From: a virus
Reading direction: 5' to 3' (one strand)
Virus record (IMG/VR): IMGVR_UViG_3300021962_000051
Location: 1 to 64,000 of that record
DNA: 64,000 bases
Shown: piece by piece, positions 61,191 through 64,000 of the stretch
Numbering within the stretch: position 1 is the stretch's first letter
How the letters are laid out: each line of letters begins with the position of its first letter
Made by a program: the position numbers and the translations under genes
The notes under the pieces: model-generated
Databases searched by the model: none
Told to the model about the DNA's origin: nothing
Seen by the model: only the letters and a program-made list of their open reading frames with translations

Positions 61191-63677
61191 TTGTCGTTTT
61201 ATACTAATGTTCACCAGTGGGGTAACACTTTGCTGGTTCGATCGATCGTCAATGGTCGTCACAAACTTGATAAGATTAACTTCAAACCATCTGTTTGGAC
61301 TACACAAGGCAAAGGTGATACCGAATACAAAACACTTGATGGTCGTCCTTGTTATGAGATTGAAATAGACTCTATCAAAGAGGCACGTGACTTTGTTGAA
61401 CGTTACAAAGACGTAGCTGGATTCGAAATCCATGGTCAATTAAACTGGATGTATCAGTGGCTGTGGAAACAGTATCCATCTGACATTCAATGGGATATGG
61501 ATCAGATCCGTATCTATTCTCTCGATATCGAGACTTCTTCAGAAAATGGCTTTCCGTCTGTCGAGTTAGCAAATGAAGAAGTCCTTCTTATTTCCATTCA
61601 AAACTATAACACCAAAGAAATCCTAACTTGGGGTACTCGTCCATACACTGGCGATGCCACCAACTTCACATTTAAAGAATTCAAAAAAGAATCAGATATG
61701 CTAATCGACTTTGTTGATTGGTGGAAGAAGAACACACCTGACGTTGTTACAGGTTGGAATATTAACTTCTTCGATATCCCATTCTTGTATCGTCGTATCG
61801 CTAGAGTGATTGGCGAAGATTACGCTAAACAATTAAGTCCTTGGAAGATTACCAAAGAACGTGAGATCTTTGTTCGTGGTAACAAAGAGTTTGCTTATGA
61901 TATCGCTGGAGTAAGTCAGCTTGACTTCCTAGATCTTTATAAGAAATATACTTATACAATGCAAGAGTCTTATCGTCTTGACAATATCGCTAAGGTTGAG
62001 TTGGGCGAAGAGAAATTAGATCATACTGAATACGCAACGTTCCAGGAATTCTATCAAAACAATTGGAATAAGTTTGTTGAGTATAACGTTCACGACGTTG
62101 TGTTGGTTGACAAACTCGAAGATAAAATGCGATTGATTGAACTTCAATTGACTATGGCGTATGGTGGTAAGATTAATTATGAAGATGTATTCTCACAAGT
62201 TAGAATGTGGGATATGCTTGTTCATAATCACTTACGTGAAGACAATATCATTATCCCTCCGAAAAAATCTAATAGCAAATCCTCTCAATATGAGGGTGCT
62301 TATGTAAAAGATCCATTGGTTGGTATGCATAAGTGGATTGCTTCATTTGACTTGAACTCTCTATATCCACATTTGATTATGCAATATAATATCTCACCTG
62401 AAACTCTTTTGCCTTATGGTGAAAAGTCTGGTGTTGAACATTACCTACGTAACAAAGCAGAACCACAAACTGATGTAGCTGTTGCTGCAAATGGTAGTTG
62501 TTATCGAAAAGATAAGATTGGTGTATTCCCTAAGATTATGGAAGATCTTTATCGTGAGCGAACAGTAGCGAAAAAAGAAATGCTTGCTGCTGAACAACAG
62601 TATCAGAATACAAAAGATCCTGCGTATAAAAAGATTATCTCTCGAAAGAACAATCTACAAATGGCGATGAAGATCGCATTGAACTCTGCTTATGGTGCAA
62701 TGGGTAATGAATGGTTCCGATACTTTGATATTCGTATGGCTGAAGCAATTACAGTTTCTGGTCAGTTATCCATTCGTTGGATTCACGATAAGATGAATGA
62801 GTATCTTAATAAGATTATCGGAACGACTGGCGTAGATTATATTATTGCTGTTGATACCGATTCAATTTATGTAACGTTTGAAAAACTAATTGATAAAGTA
62901 TTTACGGAAGAACAACAAAAAGATACAGCAAAGGTTATTCGTTTTATGGATAAGATTTGCGAAGAGAAGTTTCAACCATTCATTGATGATTGTTATGTTG
63001 ATCTCGCAAAACGTATGAATGCGTTTGATCAAAAGATGAATATGAAACGAGAAGTATTGGCTGACAAAGGTATCTGGACTGCCAAGAAACGATATGTTCT
63101 TTCAGTGCATAACTCTGAGGGTGTTCAATACGCTGAACCAAAATTAAAAGTAATGGGATTGGAGATGATTAAATCTTCAACTCCTCAAGCAATTCGTGAA
63201 GCATTGCGACATGCTTTACCAGTTATTCTCCATAAAACTCAATCAGATCTTTACTCCTTTATTAATGAGTTTCGTGAGAAGTATGATACCTTATCGGTCG
63301 AGGACATTGCGTTTCCTAGATCGGTAAATGGTATCAAGACGTATGGTGATCCTTCACACATTTATACTAAAGGAACACCATTCCATTGTCGTGGTGCATT
63401 AGTTTATAATTATCATCTTAAAGATAAAAAATTAACTAATCGTTATCCATTGATTAAAGAGGGCGAAAAGATTAAGTATGTATTCTTGAAAGTCCCTAAC
63501 ACTGTGCAAGAAAACGTCATTTCTTTCATATCTGAATTACCGAAAGAACTGGATCTTCACAAATACATAGACTATGATATGCAATTCGAGAAGTCTTTTC
63601 TAGATGCTTTACAAATCGTTGTCCATCCATTAGGTTGGAAGGTAAGGGAAACAGCTAGTCTTGAAGACTTCTTCTAA
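61191..63677 (+). CDS. 43: DNA polymerase gp43 (family B)
   Basis: An 828-residue protein (T4 gp43 is 898). The TTG at 61191 is preferred: TTGGAGGAAG sits 5-14 bases upstream and the peptide begins MSFYTNVHQWGN, like T4. 3'-5' exonuclease: SLDIETSS (Asp112, Glu114) and FDIPFLYRRI. Polymerase: motif A SFDLNSLYPH (Asp387), motif B KIALNSAYGAMGN (from Lys494), motif C AVDTDSIYV (Asp555, Asp557). It is intact, with no intein or split visible. It would work with gp45, gp44 and gp62 encoded just upstream. Confidence 0.97.
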   Translation: MSFYTNVHQWGNTLLVRSIVNGRHKLDKINFKPSVWTTQGKGDTEYKTLDGRPCYEIEIDSIKEARDFVERYKDVAGFEIHGQLNWMYQWLWKQYPSDIQWDMDQIRIYSLDIETSSENGFPSVELANEEVLLISIQNYNTKEILTWGTRPYTGDATNFTFKEFKKESDMLIDFVDWWKKNTPDVVTGWNINFFDIPFLYRRIARVIGEDYAKQLSPWKITKEREIFVRGNKEFAYDIAGVSQLDFLDLYKKYTYTMQESYRLDNIAKVELGEEKLDHTEYATFQEFYQNNWNKFVEYNVHDVVLVDKLEDKMRLIELQLTMAYGGKINYEDVFSQVRMWDMLVHNHLREDNIIIPPKKSNSKSSQYEGAYVKDPLVGMHKWIASFDLNSLYPHLIMQYNISPETLLPYGEKSGVEHYLRNKAEPQTDVAVAANGSCYRKDKIGVFPKIMEDLYRERTVAKKEMLAAEQQYQNTKDPAYKKIISRKNNLQMAMKIALNSAYGAMGNEWFRYFDIRMAEAITVSGQLSIRWIHDKMNEYLNKIIGTTGVDYIIAVDTDSIYVTFEKLIDKVFTEEQQKDTAKVIRFMDKICEEKFQPFIDDCYVDLAKRMNAFDQKMNMKREVLADKGIWTAKKRYVLSVHNSEGVQYAEPKLKVMGLEMIKSSTPQAIREALRHALPVILHKTQSDLYSFINEFREKYDTLSVEDIAFPRSVNGIKTYGDPSHIYTKGTPFHCRGALVYNYHLKDKKLTNRYPLIKEGEKIKYVFLKVPNTVQENVISFISELPKELDLHKYIDYDMQFEKSFLDALQIVVHPLGWKVRETASLEDFF

Positions 63678-63681
63678 AATC

Positions 63682-63721
63682 CTTGTAAAACCTTGTGAAA
63701 TAGGTGTTGACTTTTTACAAG
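63682..63721. repeat. Inverted repeat over promoter of the last gene
   Basis: CTTGTAAAA (63682-63690) and a near direct copy CTTGTGAAA (63692-63700) face TTTTACAAG (63713-63721). The right arm follows the -35 box. Similar geometry to the repeats at 43919 and 54311. Confidence 0.45.
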
Positions 63722-63735
63722 AAATGTAGTATAAT
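63707..63735 (+). promoter_or_regulatory. sigma70-type promoter
   Basis: TTGACT (63707-63712), N17 ending TGTAG, TATAAT (63730-63735), preceded by AGGTG. It drives the exported-protein gene at 63766. Confidence 0.85.
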
Positions 63736-63765
63736 AGTCGTTGAAAATAAATGAAAGGAACAAAT

Positions 63766-64000
63766 ATGTTTAAAAAACTAATCCCTGCTGTAGCACTTAT
63801 TGCTATGGTGGCAAATCCAGCACTTGCAAATGCAAATAATGGATATTACGCAGTTGTTGAAAACGTTATCAATAACACAAAAACTATTTCAACTCCACAA
63901 CAAGTATGTACACAACAGCTTGTAACTGAGAGAGTCGATAATCAAGACTTGATTGGTGGTGTTGAGGGTGTTATCGGTGGTATTGCTGGTGGTGTAATCG
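63766..64000 (+). CDS. Exported glycine-zipper protein (17-kDa antigen-like), 3' end outside window
   Basis: The first 78 residues are in the window; AAAGGAAC precedes the ATG. A signal peptide is clear: MFKKL, a hydrophobic core IPAVALIAMVA, and a likely cleavage at ALA-NAN. The mature part has one Cys (QQVCTQQ) and runs into a glycine-zipper stretch (GGVEGVIGGIAGGV), as in outer-membrane 17-kDa surface antigens and related 2TM glycine-zipper proteins of alphaproteobacteria. The export signal would place it in the host envelope. A host-derived gene is plausible; its role in infection is unknown. Confidence 0.75.
   Translation, partial: MFKKLIPAVALIAMVANPALANANNGYYAVVENVINNTKTISTPQQVCTQQLVTERVDNQDLIGGVEGVIGGIAGGVI

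Noticed and set aside
1-64000. Search for integrase, repressor or attachment sites (lysogeny)
   Set aside because: None seen; the gene set is that of a strictly lytic T4-like phage.

Overview
The window is a contiguous piece of a large lytic, T4-like myovirus genome. It is AT-rich, tightly packed and carries every supported gene on the + strand. It holds an almost unbroken series of T4 core homologues: baseplate (25, 6, 8), neck (13, 14, 15), terminase (17), tail sheath and tube (18, 19), portal, protease, scaffold and capsid (20, 21, 22, 23), recombination (uvsY, uvsW, 46, 47), the late sigma factor (55), the replisome (43, 44, 45, 62) and the translational repressor regA. Gene order and accessory genes (PAAR tip, DUF4815 giant tail protein, peptide deformylase, CobS/CobT-like pair, Hsp20) match the marine branch of T4-like phages (cyanophages and SAR11-type pelagiphages). 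I see no photosynthesis genes. The host cannot be read from the sequence; a small-genome marine proteobacterium (SAR11 or OM43 type) is an inference.

Layout: 1-7.9 kb holds the tail hub/tip and baseplate wedge. 7.9-29.3 kb holds a long cassette of tail-fibre and adhesin-type proteins, including 2414- and 1840-residue proteins and three fibres with receptor-binding-type N-termini. 29.3-34.8 kb is the neck, a fibre-like protein and terminase. 34.8-43.0 kb runs sheath, tube, portal, core, protease, scaffold and capsid, closed by a strong terminator. 43.1-50.7 kb is a tail terminator candidate followed by the recombination/late-transcription block and deformylase. 50.7-56 kb is an accessory region: tRNA-Cys, a zincin-VWA protein and an AAA+ ATPase resembling CobT/CobS, each unit behind a near-identical sigma70 promoter. 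56-59 kb is the clamp, clamp loader and RegA. 59-61.1 kb is a structured, gene-poor stretch with a 23-codon PqqA-like gene, then Hsp20 and small genes. 61.2-63.7 kb is DNA polymerase, and a secreted glycine-zipper protein begins at the right edge.

Transcription logic visible in the DNA: structural genes are preceded by CTAAATAA/ATAAATA motifs, the expected class of gp55-dependent late promoters. Replication and accessory genes sit behind TTGACT-N17-TATAAT promoters whose spacer is also conserved and several of which carry inverted repeats over the -35 box. The most unusual items are the PqqA-like peptide gene inside a run of perfect hairpins (59.0-59.4 kb) and the zincin-VWA/AAA+ pair with a stand-alone copy of the ATPase N-terminal domain.
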